Assembly: GCA_029204225.1 (NCBI GenBank)
Contig: CM055100.1
Location: 59,456,975-59,520,974, forward strand
Direction: 5' to 3'
Length of the DNA: 64,000 bases
DNA from: Diphasiastrum complanatum
Taxonomy: Eukaryota; Streptophyta; Lycopodiopsida; Lycopodiales; Lycopodiaceae
In this document: positions 8,186 to 18,470 of the stretch, piece after piece
How positions within the stretch are numbered: position 1 is the stretch's first letter
How the letters are laid out: every line of letters begins with the position of its first letter
The notes under the pieces: model-generated
What the model was told of the DNA's origin: nothing
Databases searched by the model: none
What the model saw: only the letters and a program-made list of their open reading frames with translations
Translations under genes and position numbers: made by a program

Positions 8186-10186
8186 ATGACTTCAATGAGT
8201 TCATACTTGTTGCAACCAGGTGAGAGATTGTCTACTTCCAATTATTCAATATGGAAGTTGAGGATGGAGTCCATCTTGATACTCCAAGATGTGATGGACA
8301 TTGTACTTGGGATTGAGGAGGAGCCTCAAGTCCTTCAAGAAGTACAAAAATACAAGAAGAGAGCTAGGATGGCTCTCCACTACATTAAGGTGAATGTCTC
8401 TAATGAGATATTGAGGGAGATTGGTGATTGTTCTACATCCAAGGAAGCTTGGGATTGTCTCAAGTCCATCTATGAGGCTAAGAACACCTCTAGGCTCCTC
8501 ACTCTTAGAAATCAGATATTCCAAAGTAGTCAAAAGAGTGATGAGAGTGCATCTAATTATGTTTTGAGAGTCAAGGATATTCATAGGGAGCTTGCATGTA
8601 TTGGTGACTCAATCAATCAAAGTGAGCTAGTCCAAGTCATTCTCAATGGCTTGAGAGATGAATATGACAACCTTGTCCAATCCTATGCTATTAAGGAGGA
8701 GCTACCAAGTTTGGAGGCCCTTCAAAGTGTGCTTATTTCTGAAGAATCAAGACAAGAGTACAAACTCTTGAGGATGGACAAGCTATCGCTCAATCATGAT
8801 GATGGCAAAGTTCTATTTGCCAAGCACAAAGAGAGGAGTAAGAAGCAACACCATCATTTTTCTAATGACAAAGCTAAAGACCAAGATGGAGAGGAGGAGG
8901 ATACCTCTCATGCTTCTAATTCAAATCTCAAGAAGAAGATGATCAAGTGCGTTTATTGTGGCAAGAAAGGCCATTATGCCACCAATTGCTTCAAGAAGAA
9001 GAATCAACTCAATCAAGCCAACATCACCAATGAGAAAGAAGACTATATTGCAAGTGATGGAGAAGGCTCTCTTATGGCATCAAGCTTCTCCTCTTCCACC
9101 TTCAACAAGGATGACTCATGGTATATTGATAGTGGAGCATCTTCACATATGTGTGGCTCCAAGCACTTTTTTTCATCTATTATGCCTTATGATGGAGTCA
9201 AGAAGACCATATACTTTGCAAGTAAGCATGAGTGCAATATTGAAGGAGTAGGGATTATTCCCTTGAAGCTTGCATCTTCTAAAGATCTCTTTCTCAACAA
9301 TGTTCTTTTCGTCCCAAAGCTTACAAAGAACATCTTAAGTGTTGGCCAAGTTCTTGATAGTGGCTTTGATGTCAATTTCAATATTGACAATTTTGTGATT
9401 AAGAAGGATGGTGAGATCCTTGCATATGGATCAAGATTTGAAGGCATCTTCAAATTGGATCCAACTGAGAGTGCAAACTCTCTTGATGTTTCTTATATTT
9501 CCAATATTTCAAAGGAGGAGGATTACACAAGATGCACATATCTTCTCTCTTCAAGTATTATGGTGTATGATTATTCCTTATTATTCAAAGCATATGTTGA
9601 GAAGAAATTCTCATTGAAGATCAAAGCTTTGAGGAGTATTGGAGCTCTTGAAGGAATAGCACCATATGAAGTTTTATTCAAGATGAAGCCTAAGGTTGAT
9701 CACCTTAGTGAACTTGGTAGTGCTTGGTTTGCATATATTCCCTTGGAAACAAGAAGGAAGGATGATCCAAGCTCATGGATCATGATTGGATACTCATCCA
9801 TCAAGGAGGCCTTTAGTGTCTTTACACTCTCTATTTCAAATGTGATCGTGAATAGAGATGTCATATTGCATGAAGATTCAATCTTGGAAGTGGCCGAGAT
9901 CAAGGCTTCTCAAGAAGCATCACAAGTTATCCTTTTTGAAGGTATTCAAGTTATGATGGGGCCAATGTGTGAGGAGGAGTTTCTTCCTCATATGATTTCA
10001 AGAAGATCTTCAAGATGCATGGCCGAGTCTTTATGGCTCACCTTACATGGCAAAGAGGGGCATCTTTCATGTTGTATCTACTACAACACATTCATATATG
10101 CTTCTCTTCCTTTGCTTGAAATGCTATCTTGCTTCATTGAATTTTTTGGATCTCAAAGTTCAAAAAAAGCTATACGAGTTTTGTAG
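8186..10186 (+). CDS. Element B fused Gag-protease-integrase-remnant polyprotein, uninterrupted
   Basis: A 666-residue frame without a stop. Residues 1-230 are copia Gag (start MTSMSSYLLQPGERLSTSNY). A CCHC knuckle (CVYCGKKGHYATNC) lies near residue 258 and the protease site DSGASSHM near 316. About residue 455 the sequence jumps from an integrase-core fragment (FKAYVEKKFSLKIKALRS) straight to the integrase C-terminal part (APYEVLFKMKPKVDHL, then the LETRRKDDPSS region), so the GAG-pre-integrase zinc site and the catalytic core are gone. A hinge remnant (ISRRSSRCMAES) follows, then unfamiliar sequence. The deletion kept the frame open. It could encode Gag and protease but not integration or reverse transcription. 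Confidence 0.85.
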   Translation: MTSMSSYLLQPGERLSTSNYSIWKLRMESILILQDVMDIVLGIEEEPQVLQEVQKYKKRARMALHYIKVNVSNEILREIGDCSTSKEAWDCLKSIYEAKNTSRLLTLRNQIFQSSQKSDESASNYVLRVKDIHRELACIGDSINQSELVQVILNGLRDEYDNLVQSYAIKEELPSLEALQSVLISEESRQEYKLLRMDKLSLNHDDGKVLFAKHKERSKKQHHHFSNDKAKDQDGEEEDTSHASNSNLKKKMIKCVYCGKKGHYATNCFKKKNQLNQANITNEKEDYIASDGEGSLMASSFSSSTFNKDDSWYIDSGASSHMCGSKHFFSSIMPYDGVKKTIYFASKHECNIEGVGIIPLKLASSKDLFLNNVLFVPKLTKNILSVGQVLDSGFDVNFNIDNFVIKKDGEILAYGSRFEGIFKLDPTESANSLDVSYISNISKEEDYTRCTYLLSSSIMVYDYSLLFKAYVEKKFSLKIKALRSIGALEGIAPYEVLFKMKPKVDHLSELGSAWFAYIPLETRRKDDPSSWIMIGYSSIKEAFSVFTLSISNVIVNRDVILHEDSILEVAEIKASQEASQVILFEGIQVMMGPMCEEEFLPHMISRRSSRCMAESLWLTLHGKEGHLSCCIYYNTFIYASLPLLEMLSCFIEFFGSQSSKKAIRVL

Positions 10187-10189
10187 ATA

Positions 10190-10687
10190 TTGTATTGTCA
10201 AAAGTATGCTCTTGGTTCTAGTAAGAACAAGATTGAGCTTGGTACTCACTTTTTTGAAAATCATGTTTTCACATGTTTTGAGGCAAATTGTAAACTCCTC
10301 TTGAGATTAAGTGAAGCATCCAAAGTGGACACTTACATCCTTGAGAGAGTAACTAGCCTAAAAAAGATCAAGATAGTCTTTGATATCAAGATTAGATCCA
10401 TCATGGATATAGTTCATTGTATGTGGACTAGTCAAGCTAGAAAGCATAATCTTGATAATCATCATTGTTTCACATCTTATGATCTTGATCTCCATGATCC
10501 TTATGAGGCTTGGAAGCCTCAGATTTCTCTATTTATGGTGCATCCATCATGCAAGTGGAGCTTTCAAGGCAAAGATCATCATCAAGCATGGAGGAAGCCC
10601 ATGATAATAGTGGCATATTGGTGGAGCACTCTTCAAAGGCATTGGCAAGAGATCTCTACCAAAGAGATCTTATCATGGATATGGTGA
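10190..10687 (+). CDS. Element B extra ORF, unknown, shared with A1
   Basis: A 165-codon frame starting three bases after the polyprotein stop, in the position normally held by RT/RNase H. It shows no RT motif. It shares several segments with A1 (3885-4390): SKN..E, a FEANCKLL-like stretch, DTYI, KIR, WTS, PQIS, and the ending KEILSWIW. The same ending in two families with different LTRs argues for common origin and perhaps past selection on the protein. The real start codon is unclear because the similarity begins upstream of any obvious ATG. A non-coding cis role is an alternative. Confidence 0.5.
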   Translation: MYCQKYALGSSKNKIELGTHFFENHVFTCFEANCKLLLRLSEASKVDTYILERVTSLKKIKIVFDIKIRSIMDIVHCMWTSQARKHNLDNHHCFTSYDLDLHDPYEAWKPQISLFMVHPSCKWSFQGKDHHQAWRKPMIIVAYWWSTLQRHWQEISTKEILSWIW

Positions 10688-10801
10688 GGGTGCTGCTATG
10701 AGGGATCCCTTGGCTGATCTTCACTTCTTATGCATACCAAAGGATCCACTCAAAAAGATTTACAAACTTCTCAAGTGATCTAGTACCTTTCCAAGCTATT
10801 T

Positions 10802-10810
10802 TTTGAGGAG
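10802..10810 (+). other. Polypurine tract of element B
   Basis: TTTGAGGAG immediately before the 3' LTR start TGTGAGAAATTG. Confidence 0.75.
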
Positions 10811-10885
10811 TGTGAGAAATTGGCAAAAATCTAGCTTGGTAAATTTTATGATAGAAGTTTGTAAGTGAATCTCACATGTGTGGAG
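10811..10885 (+). repeat. Element B 3' LTR, left piece
   Basis: First 75 bases of the B LTR up to the C insertion point. It ends with TGGAG, the left target duplication of C (10881-10885). The LTR resumes at 17042. Confidence 0.92.
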
Positions 10886-11561
10886 TGTTAAAAATTCACA
10901 ATTCTAGCTTGACTAGTTTTGGTCATATGACTTGTAAATAGTTAGATGGTCATGATGTGGCTTGTCACACGTGCCAAATAGCATAGGATTCCATTCATAA
11001 GGATGTTCTCAAGTAGACCTAAGTGTTAGAACCTTTGGAATGAGTCCAAATTATGCTTAGATACAAGGGAGAAAAAATAGGAGCTATTTTTGGTAATTTT
11101 TGCATTGTTGAGGGATCTCCAAGATTCCAACCCTACCTTGGTAGGGATGAAAGATCCACCAAAATTAGGGATAGGTTTAGGGCTACTCATACCTGCCCAA
11201 AACCGTGATGGATCATGTATATATAGGTGATGATATCTCACCAAAATCAATAAAGCAATTTCATGTTTTTTCTCTCATAATGGTGCAATTGCTCTCTATG
11301 TTCATAATTGTTTGAGTACTTGTGATTAATAATGATTATAGGATTGAATGTAGGTCTGGTGTACAGTACTCAGACTGTGGGAGGCCGTACTTTCACACGT
11401 GTGAAGCCTTCTTCAAGGATTTGGGCCATTTAGTGAGGTTCAAGCATAGATTTTTGATGGATTTTGATGGTTCAACTTGTGCTAATCTTATGAAATCATA
11501 ATCTATTGTTTCCCTCATCATTTCAAGTGTTTTAGGATCCTTATTTGCTGTAATTTTCACA
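10886..11561 (+). repeat. Element C 5' LTR
   Basis: 676 bp, TGTTAAAAATTC to TAATTTTCACA. TATA-type TGTATATATAGG at 11217-11228, AATAAA at 11249-11254, and the GGCCGTACTTTCACACGTG block at 11383-11404. Confidence 0.95.
11217..11228 (+). promoter_or_regulatory. TATA box in C 5' LTR
   Basis: GTATATATAGG, followed about 30 bases later by AATAAA, the U3/R arrangement expected of a plant LTR promoter. Confidence 0.6.
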
Positions 11562-11574
11562 TGGTATCAGAGCC
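11562..11574 (+). other. Primer-binding site of element C (initiator tRNA-Met)
   Basis: TGGTATCAGAGCC directly after the 5' LTR. Confidence 0.95.
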
Positions 11575-12372
11575 TAACGGTTGAAATGAGCTAAATCCTT
11601 GGTTTTCATTCAATTTGATCACAATTTTTGATCTAAATCTTATGTAGATTGGATCTTAGCATCTAGTATTGATTCTAGAACAAAAAGTGAGTCAAATACA
11701 TTGGAGATTGGTGTTGTGTGACTTCATTTGCAGGTGTTTAGGTTTCTAAAACCAGAGGCAAAGTTGAATTCAATTCACATTACCAAGATAGCAAGTTTTG
11801 CTTGCTCCAAGCATTGATTTCTAAGCGAGTTTTGGAGGTGATTTCATAGAGGAGGCTTTCTAGCATTCAAGGAGAGGGAAGTTCAGAGTTTTGGGGACTC
11901 TTCAAGGCTGTTCTAAGGTGTAGTAGGCACCTCCTAAAGTGATTTAGGTTCAGTCCAACCATTGCTTGACTTATGCACCAAATTAGATCAATTTTTCATC
12001 AATTTTGATCATTTTTTGCTTGTGATTGGATAGTAGATTGTGTTGCATCCTCATTAAGTTCCATTTAGCTCCTTCACAAGTGATTTTGGAAGTATATTAG
12101 GTTGCTGAAATTCACTCTTTATCAGATCATTTGGAAGCTTTAATGTTCTTTATAGAAAGAGGGGCAATTCTACTAGTATTGTCTACTTCAATCAAGCAAG
12201 TGCATTGTTTCTAGTATTCTATGATTTGATTTTGTTATAGATCATTCTTAGATCTTTATAGGAAGTCTATTACTGATATTTTCAGGTCCCTAAGAAGTGG
12301 GATAAGATAGACCTTCAATCAAATCAATAGAAGTAACCTTCATTTGTGTCAAGTACTTGATTAGGAGACTAG
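11575..12372 (+). other. Element C leader, noncoding
   Basis: About 800 bases of AT-rich leader between primer site and gag. I see no ORF of interest. Confidence 0.6.
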
Positions 12373-15300
12373 ATGGCATCTATAAATGCATATCTTTTGG
12401 ATACTAATGAAAGGCTCAACAAAACTAACTATTCCATATGGAACGCTAGAATGAAATCTATGATGATCATGCAAGATCTGATGGAAATTGTAAATGGTAA
12501 GGAGGGTGAACCTATTCATCCTCAAAAAAAAGCCAAATACATCAAGAGGTGCAATGTTGCACTACATTGCATAAAAATGAATGTTGCAAATGAACTCTTA
12601 AGAGAGGTAGGAGATTGCACTTCAGCTCAAGATGCTTGGGAGACTTTGCAAAAGGTCTATGAATCCAAGAACCAAACTAGAATGTTAGCTTTGAAGAATC
12701 AAATCTATAGAAGCTATCAAAAGAAAGGAGAGAGTGCACATACTTTTGTCCTAAGAGTAAAGGAATTGAACAAAGAGCTAGTCTTTATAGGTGACCCTAT
12801 CAAGGATGAAGAGCTTGTTCAACTCATATTGAATGGACTAAGCTTTGAATTTGACAATTTGGTTTAGGGATATGCAATTATGGGTAAGCTACCCATACTT
12901 GAAGAACTCCAAGGCACACTCATGGCCGAGGAATCAAGAAGGATCCAAATGCAAGAGAGGATGGATAGGCTTTCCATCCAAGGTGGAGATGACCAAGCTC
13001 ACTTCACCAAAGGCAAAGGCAAGTCCAAAGGCAAAGGATCAACATTCAAGAAGTCTACAAAGCTTGAGGATCAAGAAGGACCCCCAAAGGCATCTCCATC
13101 AACCACCAAAGTCAAGAAGGACAAATCAAAGGTGAAGTGCTACTATTGTAACAAGATGGGGCATTATGCCTCGGAATGCTTCAAGAGGAAGCAAGATCAA
13201 AGCCAAGCCAACATGAGTAAAGAGGAGGAGGAGGAGAGTTCACATGAGGACTCTCTCATGATGTCCATATTTTCTTCAACAAGCTTCAAAGGAGAAGATC
13301 CTTGGTGGATTGACTCGGGTGCTAGTTCACACATGACTAGTAAAAGGGAGTTTTTCTCTTCTCTCTTATCTTATGATGGACCTATAAAGTCTATCTATAC
13401 AGCAAATGATGAAGCTTGTAAGATTGAAGGAGCTGGTAGCATTCCCCTTTGCTTAGGATCTTCCAAAAAGATCAACATAGAAGGTGTTTTGTACATTCCT
13501 ACAATAACAAAGAATCTACTAAGTGTTGGCCAAATGGTAGACAATGGTTTCAATGTTGACTTTGCTTCAAATGAATGTTTCATCAAGAAGAAGGGTAAGA
13601 TAGTGGCTAAGGGCACTAGACTTGGCAAACTTTATAAGCTGGATGCATTTGTGGATACTAATGTTGTCATGTTGGCCGAGAAGAGCAAGATATCTACCTT
13701 TACTTTATGGCACAAAAGACTTGGACATGTCAACTCGGGTTCCATGGAGGCTATGATCAAGGAGGAGTATGCTTTAGGCCTACCAAGGTCTATTGGGAAG
13801 GAAGACAAGGTTTGTGAAGCTTATGCCTTATCCAAGGCACATAAGAAGGTGTTTCCTAACTCCATCACAAAGACATCTCATCCTCTTGAACTCATACACT
13901 CGGATGTGCACATTGCTAGCACCAAATCTAATGGAGGTTCATCCATGTTTTTAACCTTCATTGATGACTGACTACTCAAGATATTGTTGGGTGTTCTTAC
14001 TTTCCTTCAAGTCTCAAGTATTTGATACTTTTGTAAAGTTCAAGTTGTTTGTGGAAAAGCATCATAATCATAGCATCAAGATTCTTAGAAGTGACAATGG
14101 TGGAGAATTCATCTCCAATGAGTTCAAGGCCTTTTGTGAGGAGGAAGGGATCAAGAAAGAGACTTCTTGTCCTTACACTCCTCAACAAAGTGGAGTTGCT
14201 GAAAGAAGGAATAGAACATTATGTGAATGTTCTAAGGCTTTAAGATTAGATGCTTGTTTGCCCAAATCCTTTTGGGGTGAGTCTCTTGTATGTGCAAACT
14301 ACTTGATGAATAGGGTGTCTTGCAAAGCAATTGAAGGCAAAACTCCTTATGAGATGTTGTATGGAAAGAAACCCAATCTTAATCACTTGAAAGTTTTTGG
14401 GTGTATATGTTACGTGCATGTGTTATTGGAAACAAGAACCAAGGAGGATCCATCTTCCACAAGAGGGATCATGCTTGGATATGCAAGCTCAAGCAAGGGC
14501 TACAAAGTCTATCTCCCATCCTTGAACAAATTTGTTGTTTCAAGGGATGTCATCTTTGATGAACATCATATGCATATGCTTGAAGAAGGCTCAAGTGCTC
14601 CAACAATCAAGAAGAAGATGGCTGAGGAGCAAGATCTTGGTTTTGAGGAGGAGCTCATGGAGGAGCAAGCACCAAACCCACCTATCACACCAAGGAGATC
14701 TTCAAGGGCAAAAGTGGAGTCATCAAGGCTCACATATCAAGGCAAAGGACAGCAAGTTGAGGGTATCTCATCCACTTCTTATGCTTTATCTAGTTTTGAA
14801 GAACCGTCTAATGTTGAAGATGCATTGAACTCCAAAGAATGGTATAAAGCTATGTTGGATGAGTATGATGCCTTGATTGAGAATGAAACTTGGTTGCTTG
14901 TTGAGAGACCTCAAAGGAATGTAATAGGATGCAAGTGGGTCTTCAAGCTTAAGTTGAATGCAAATGGGAGTGTTAACAAACATAAAGCAAGATTAGTTGC
15001 AAAAGGTTATGCTCAAGAGAGAGGGATAGACTATGAGAAAACTTTTGCACCCGTGGCCAAGATGGTCACAATAAGACTAATCATTGCACTTGCATCACAT
15101 TTTGGATGGATTCTATGTCAAATGGATGTCTCTAATGCTTTCTTGAATGGTTTTTTTGGAAGAGGATATCTATATGGAGCAGCCACAAGGGTTCATCAAG
15201 CATGGAATGGAGAACAAAGTATGCCATCTCCAAAGAAGCATCTATGGCTTGAAGCAAGCCTCGAGATCTTGGAATTCAAGACTACTTTGCTATCTTATTT

Positions 15301-16345
15301 CACTTTCTTTTGTTCAAAGTGAATATGATCCCACTCTTTACATTAAGTTTGATGATGTTGGTATTGTACTTTTACTCATTTATGTAGATGACATCATCAT
15401 TAGTGAAAATAGTGTTGATGGTATTGAAAAAATCAAGATAGATCTATCCTTAGAGTTCAAGATGGTAGATCTAGGGTGTCTTCACTTCATCTTAGGCATA
15501 GAAGTACTTAGAGGGTCTGATTTTATCTTTATAAGTCAAGTAAACTATGCTCAAAGTCTTTTGAAGAAGTTTAAGATGGAAGTATGCAAAAGTGGTGACA
15601 TGCCAATGGAGCAAGATGTAAAAGTGCCAAATGAAGATGATGAAAGATCCTTCATGGACATCACTTTGTTTAGGCAACTTATAGGTTCCTTAATGTGGAT
15701 CACTATAACTAGACCAGATCTTAGCTTTAGTGTATGTAGGTTGAGCCAATCCATGCAAAAGCCATTGAATATCCATTGGAAAAAGGCTAAGAGGATTCTA
15801 AGATACATCTCGGGTACATTGGATTTTGGGATTCTATATAGAGGAGATGTGATTAACCTTCATGCATTTAGTGATTCAGATTTTGCAGGGGACAAGAGGG
15901 ATAGGAAATCAACAAGTGCCTATTCAACTTTCATAGGAGAAGGTGTGGTTTCATGGCTTTCAAAAAAGCAAGAAACTGTATCTCTATCTTCAACCGAGGC
16001 CGAGTACAAAGCTTTGACAACCACTACAAAGGAGGTACTTGGATCAAGAGATTATTGGTGGAAATAAAGATCATGGATTCAGAGGAGGCACCAATCATCT
16101 ACAATGACAATATATCAGCCCAACACCTTGCATCTAACCCAATCTTCCATGCAAGATCTAAGCACATTGAGATATGCCATCACTTTGTGAGAGAAATGGT
16201 GCAAGCCAAGGAGATTGCTTTGGAGCATGTTCCAAGCAATGAATGTGTAGCTGATCTACTTACTAAACCACTTCAAAAGACACCTTTTATGAAGTTTAGA
16301 TCATCACTTGGAGTGACTAGTAAAGCAATGATTGAACCAAGCTAG
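12373..16345 (+). pseudogene. Element C Gag-Pol polyprotein, one stop and three frameshifts
   Basis: Full copia polyprotein in order. Gag starts MASINAYLLDTNERLNKTNY. Zinc knuckle CYYCNKMGHYASEC is near 13138. Protease DSGASSHM is near 13312. The GAG-pre-integrase HHCC motif has Tyr for the last Cys (TAT at 13822). Integrase has Asp in HSDVH (13903), RSDNGGEF and the Glu region VAERRNRT. RT has YVDD at 15381-15392, and RNase H ends with LSSTEAEY and an ADLLTKPL tail. Lesions: TAG at 12865-12867 for CAG, a 4-base TGAC duplication at 13965-13972, one extra T in a T run at 15151-15157, and one missing T near 16040. Four small changes separate it from an open frame, so inactivation is recent. Confidence 0.93.
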
Positions 16346-16350
16346 ATAGT

Positions 16351-16359
16351 GAGGAGGAG
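16351..16359 (+). other. Polypurine tract of element C
   Basis: GAGGAGGAG immediately before the 3' LTR. Confidence 0.85.
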
Positions 16360-17041
16360 TGTTAAAAATTCACAATTCTAGCTTGACTAGTTTTGGTCAT
16401 ATGACTTGTAAATAGTTAGATGGTCATGATGTGGCTTGTCACACGTGCCAAATAGCATAGGATTCCATTCATAAGGATGTTCTCAAGTAGAACTAAGTGT
16501 TAGAACCTTTGGAATGAGTCCAAATTATGCTTAGATACAAGGGAGAAAAAATAGGAGCTATTTTTGGTAATTTTTGCATTGTTGAGGGATCTCCAAGATT
16601 CCAACCCTAACTTGGTAGGGATGAAAGATCCACCAAAATTAGCATTAGGGATAGGTTTAGGGCTACTCATACCTGCCCAAAACCGTGATGGATCATGTAT
16701 ATATAGGTGATGATATCTCACCAAAATCAATAAAGCAATTTCATGTTTTTTCTCTCATAATGGTGCAATTGCTCTCTATGTTCATAATTGTTTGAGTACT
16801 TGTGATTACTAAAGATTATAGGATTGAATGTAGGTCTGGTGTACAGTACTCAGACTGTGGGAGGCCGTACTTTCACACGTGTGAAGCCTTCTTCAAGGAT
16901 TTGGGCCATTTAGTGAGGTTCAAGCATAGATTTTTGATGGATTTTGATGGTTCAAGTTGTGCTAATATTATGAAATCATAATCTATTGTTTCCCTCATCA
17001 TTTCAAGTGTTTTAGGATCCTTATTTGCTGTAATTTTTACA
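16360..17041 (+). repeat. Element C 3' LTR
   Basis: 682 bp. Same as the 5' LTR except about seven substitutions and a 6-bp insertion (CATTAG-type, near 16640). Followed by TGGAG at 17042-17046. Confidence 0.95.
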
Positions 17042-17791
17042 TGGAGGATGTTCCCACATGTGGAGAATTGTAAAGTAAATCAAAATGTTTGATATAGGGG
17101 TCTCATAGAATTTCATAGTCAAGCATTTAGGTGTAGGATGTTGATAGGGTCAAATTTGGCATAGATGGCAAATTATCCATTTCCACTTGTAATGCCAATA
17201 TTGAGCCAAAATAGAGCCAAACTTGTGCCAATTAGAGTGTAGACAAGTGTCATGCTTTTGTTTGATGAAGCTTAAGAGGTCCAATAGGATTTAGAGGTGG
17301 AACCTTGTGAGGTCCAATAGAAAATTGAGGTGTGCTTGAATATAGTCCAATAGAATTTAGAGGTGCATGGATCAATGGTCCAATAGGATTAAGAGGTGGC
17401 AAAGTGTGATCCAATCATAGTTAAGCATAGTGGTAGCTCATGAATCTATTAGTATCATTGTACTCCTTCCTTTGGATCTAATTGATTTTGAGATTGAGTG
17501 GATTTTGAGTGTCATTGAATTTCTAGCTTTCTCTCTCTACCCGAGAGCTCATGATGGTTTTTCTCTCTCTACCCGAGGAGAGCAGCTTGTTTTTACTTAG
17601 AATACTTTTGGAACACTTCCCACACGTGTGAGTGAGAGTTGGAAGTGATTGAATGCATGTAGTAGTGTGTTTTTGCCATAGAATCAAAGATAGATCTTGA
17701 ATCTCAATCTAGTCTTGATCTTGGTGCATCTACACACCTTAGGAGATCACAAGTACATGTAGTGGACAATCCACACGTGTGAAATTCAACA
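17042..17791 (+). repeat. Element B 3' LTR, right piece
   Basis: Continuation of the B LTR after C, beginning with the duplicated TGGAG and ending AAATTCAACA, then the B target duplication AATGG (17792-17796). Aligned with 6685-7428 it shows few differences. Confidence 0.93.
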
Positions 17792-17796
17792 AATGG

Positions 17797-18370
17797 AACC
17801 TGGCATATGAAGAGGAATGAGATGAGGAGATCTCATCTTTGATGGCATCTACATCCACTCCAACGAGCAAAAGCAATTCAAAGGACACTTGGTGGATTGA
17901 TAGTGAGGCTAGCTCCCACATGACTTTACAAAAGGACACATTCTCAATCTTACACTCTTTCAATGGTGCTACTAAGTTTTTTTCTTTAGCAAATGATCAA
18001 GAATGTAAGATAGATGGTATTGGTACCATCTCATTAAGTCTAGGATCTAGCCAAAGGATGGATCTAGACAATGTCCTTTTTGTACCATCAATTACCAAGA
18101 GCTTGTTTAGTGTTGGACAATTAATGGATGATGGTTTAGATGTTCACTTCAAGCATGGAGTTTGTTCCATTATAAAGAATGATATTTGCATAGCAAATGA
18201 TGTTAAACAAGGTAATTTGTTTAAGTTGGATGCTAAAATTGCTACGACAAAAGAGGAAATCATTCATTCAAATGTACACTCTTTTTCTCATGTACGAAGT
18301 AGTGATGATAAGATGCATGAAACATTCTTAGATGTTTATAGAAGAGATGCTTGGATCCATCTAGACAACT
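17797..18370 (+). pseudogene. A2 gag end/protease/integrase stub (continuation after B)
   Basis: Resumes the A2 reading after the AATGG duplication and aligns closely with A1 2895-3480. The protease site reads DSEASSHM instead of DSGASSHM (Gly to Glu, a G-to-A change near 17905). The core ends with the integrase stub IHSNVHSFSH, again with Asn instead of the catalytic Asp (AAT at 18271-18273). Similarity to A1 stops near 18360 and no A-family 3' LTR follows, so the 3' half of A2 is missing. Confidence 0.85.
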
Positions 18371-18470
18371 AGATATCCACTTTTTTCTATTGATGAAAAG
18401 AGATTGGTGCTGTACTACAACATTGTGGGCAATTTGGACTTCGGAAATCACTTTGTCTTTTTTGTAGTGA

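Larger units (their letters stand above)
10886..17041 (+). mobile_element. Copia element C, nearly complete gag-pol retrotransposon inside B's 3' LTR
   Basis: A 6.16-kb Ty1/copia element with both LTRs, tRNA-iMet primer site, gag, protease, integrase, RT, RNase H in copia order, and a polypurine tract. Perfect target duplication TGGAG (10881-10885, 17042-17046). The two LTRs differ by about seven substitutions and one 6-bp indel over about 676 bp (close to 99% by eye). It is the youngest layer of the nest and the only copy here with a full set of pol domains. Confidence 0.95.
6609..17791 (+). mobile_element. Copia element B (non-autonomous), containing element C
   Basis: Complete LTR element: 5' LTR 6609-7428, primer site, Gag-protease-integrase remnant ORF, extra ORF, polypurine tract, 3' LTR 10811-10885 plus 17042-17791. 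Its 3' LTR is split by element C. Without C it would be about 5.0 kb. It lacks the integrase core, RT and RNase H, so it could move only with proteins from another element. Perfect 5-bp target duplication AATGG. Confidence 0.92.
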
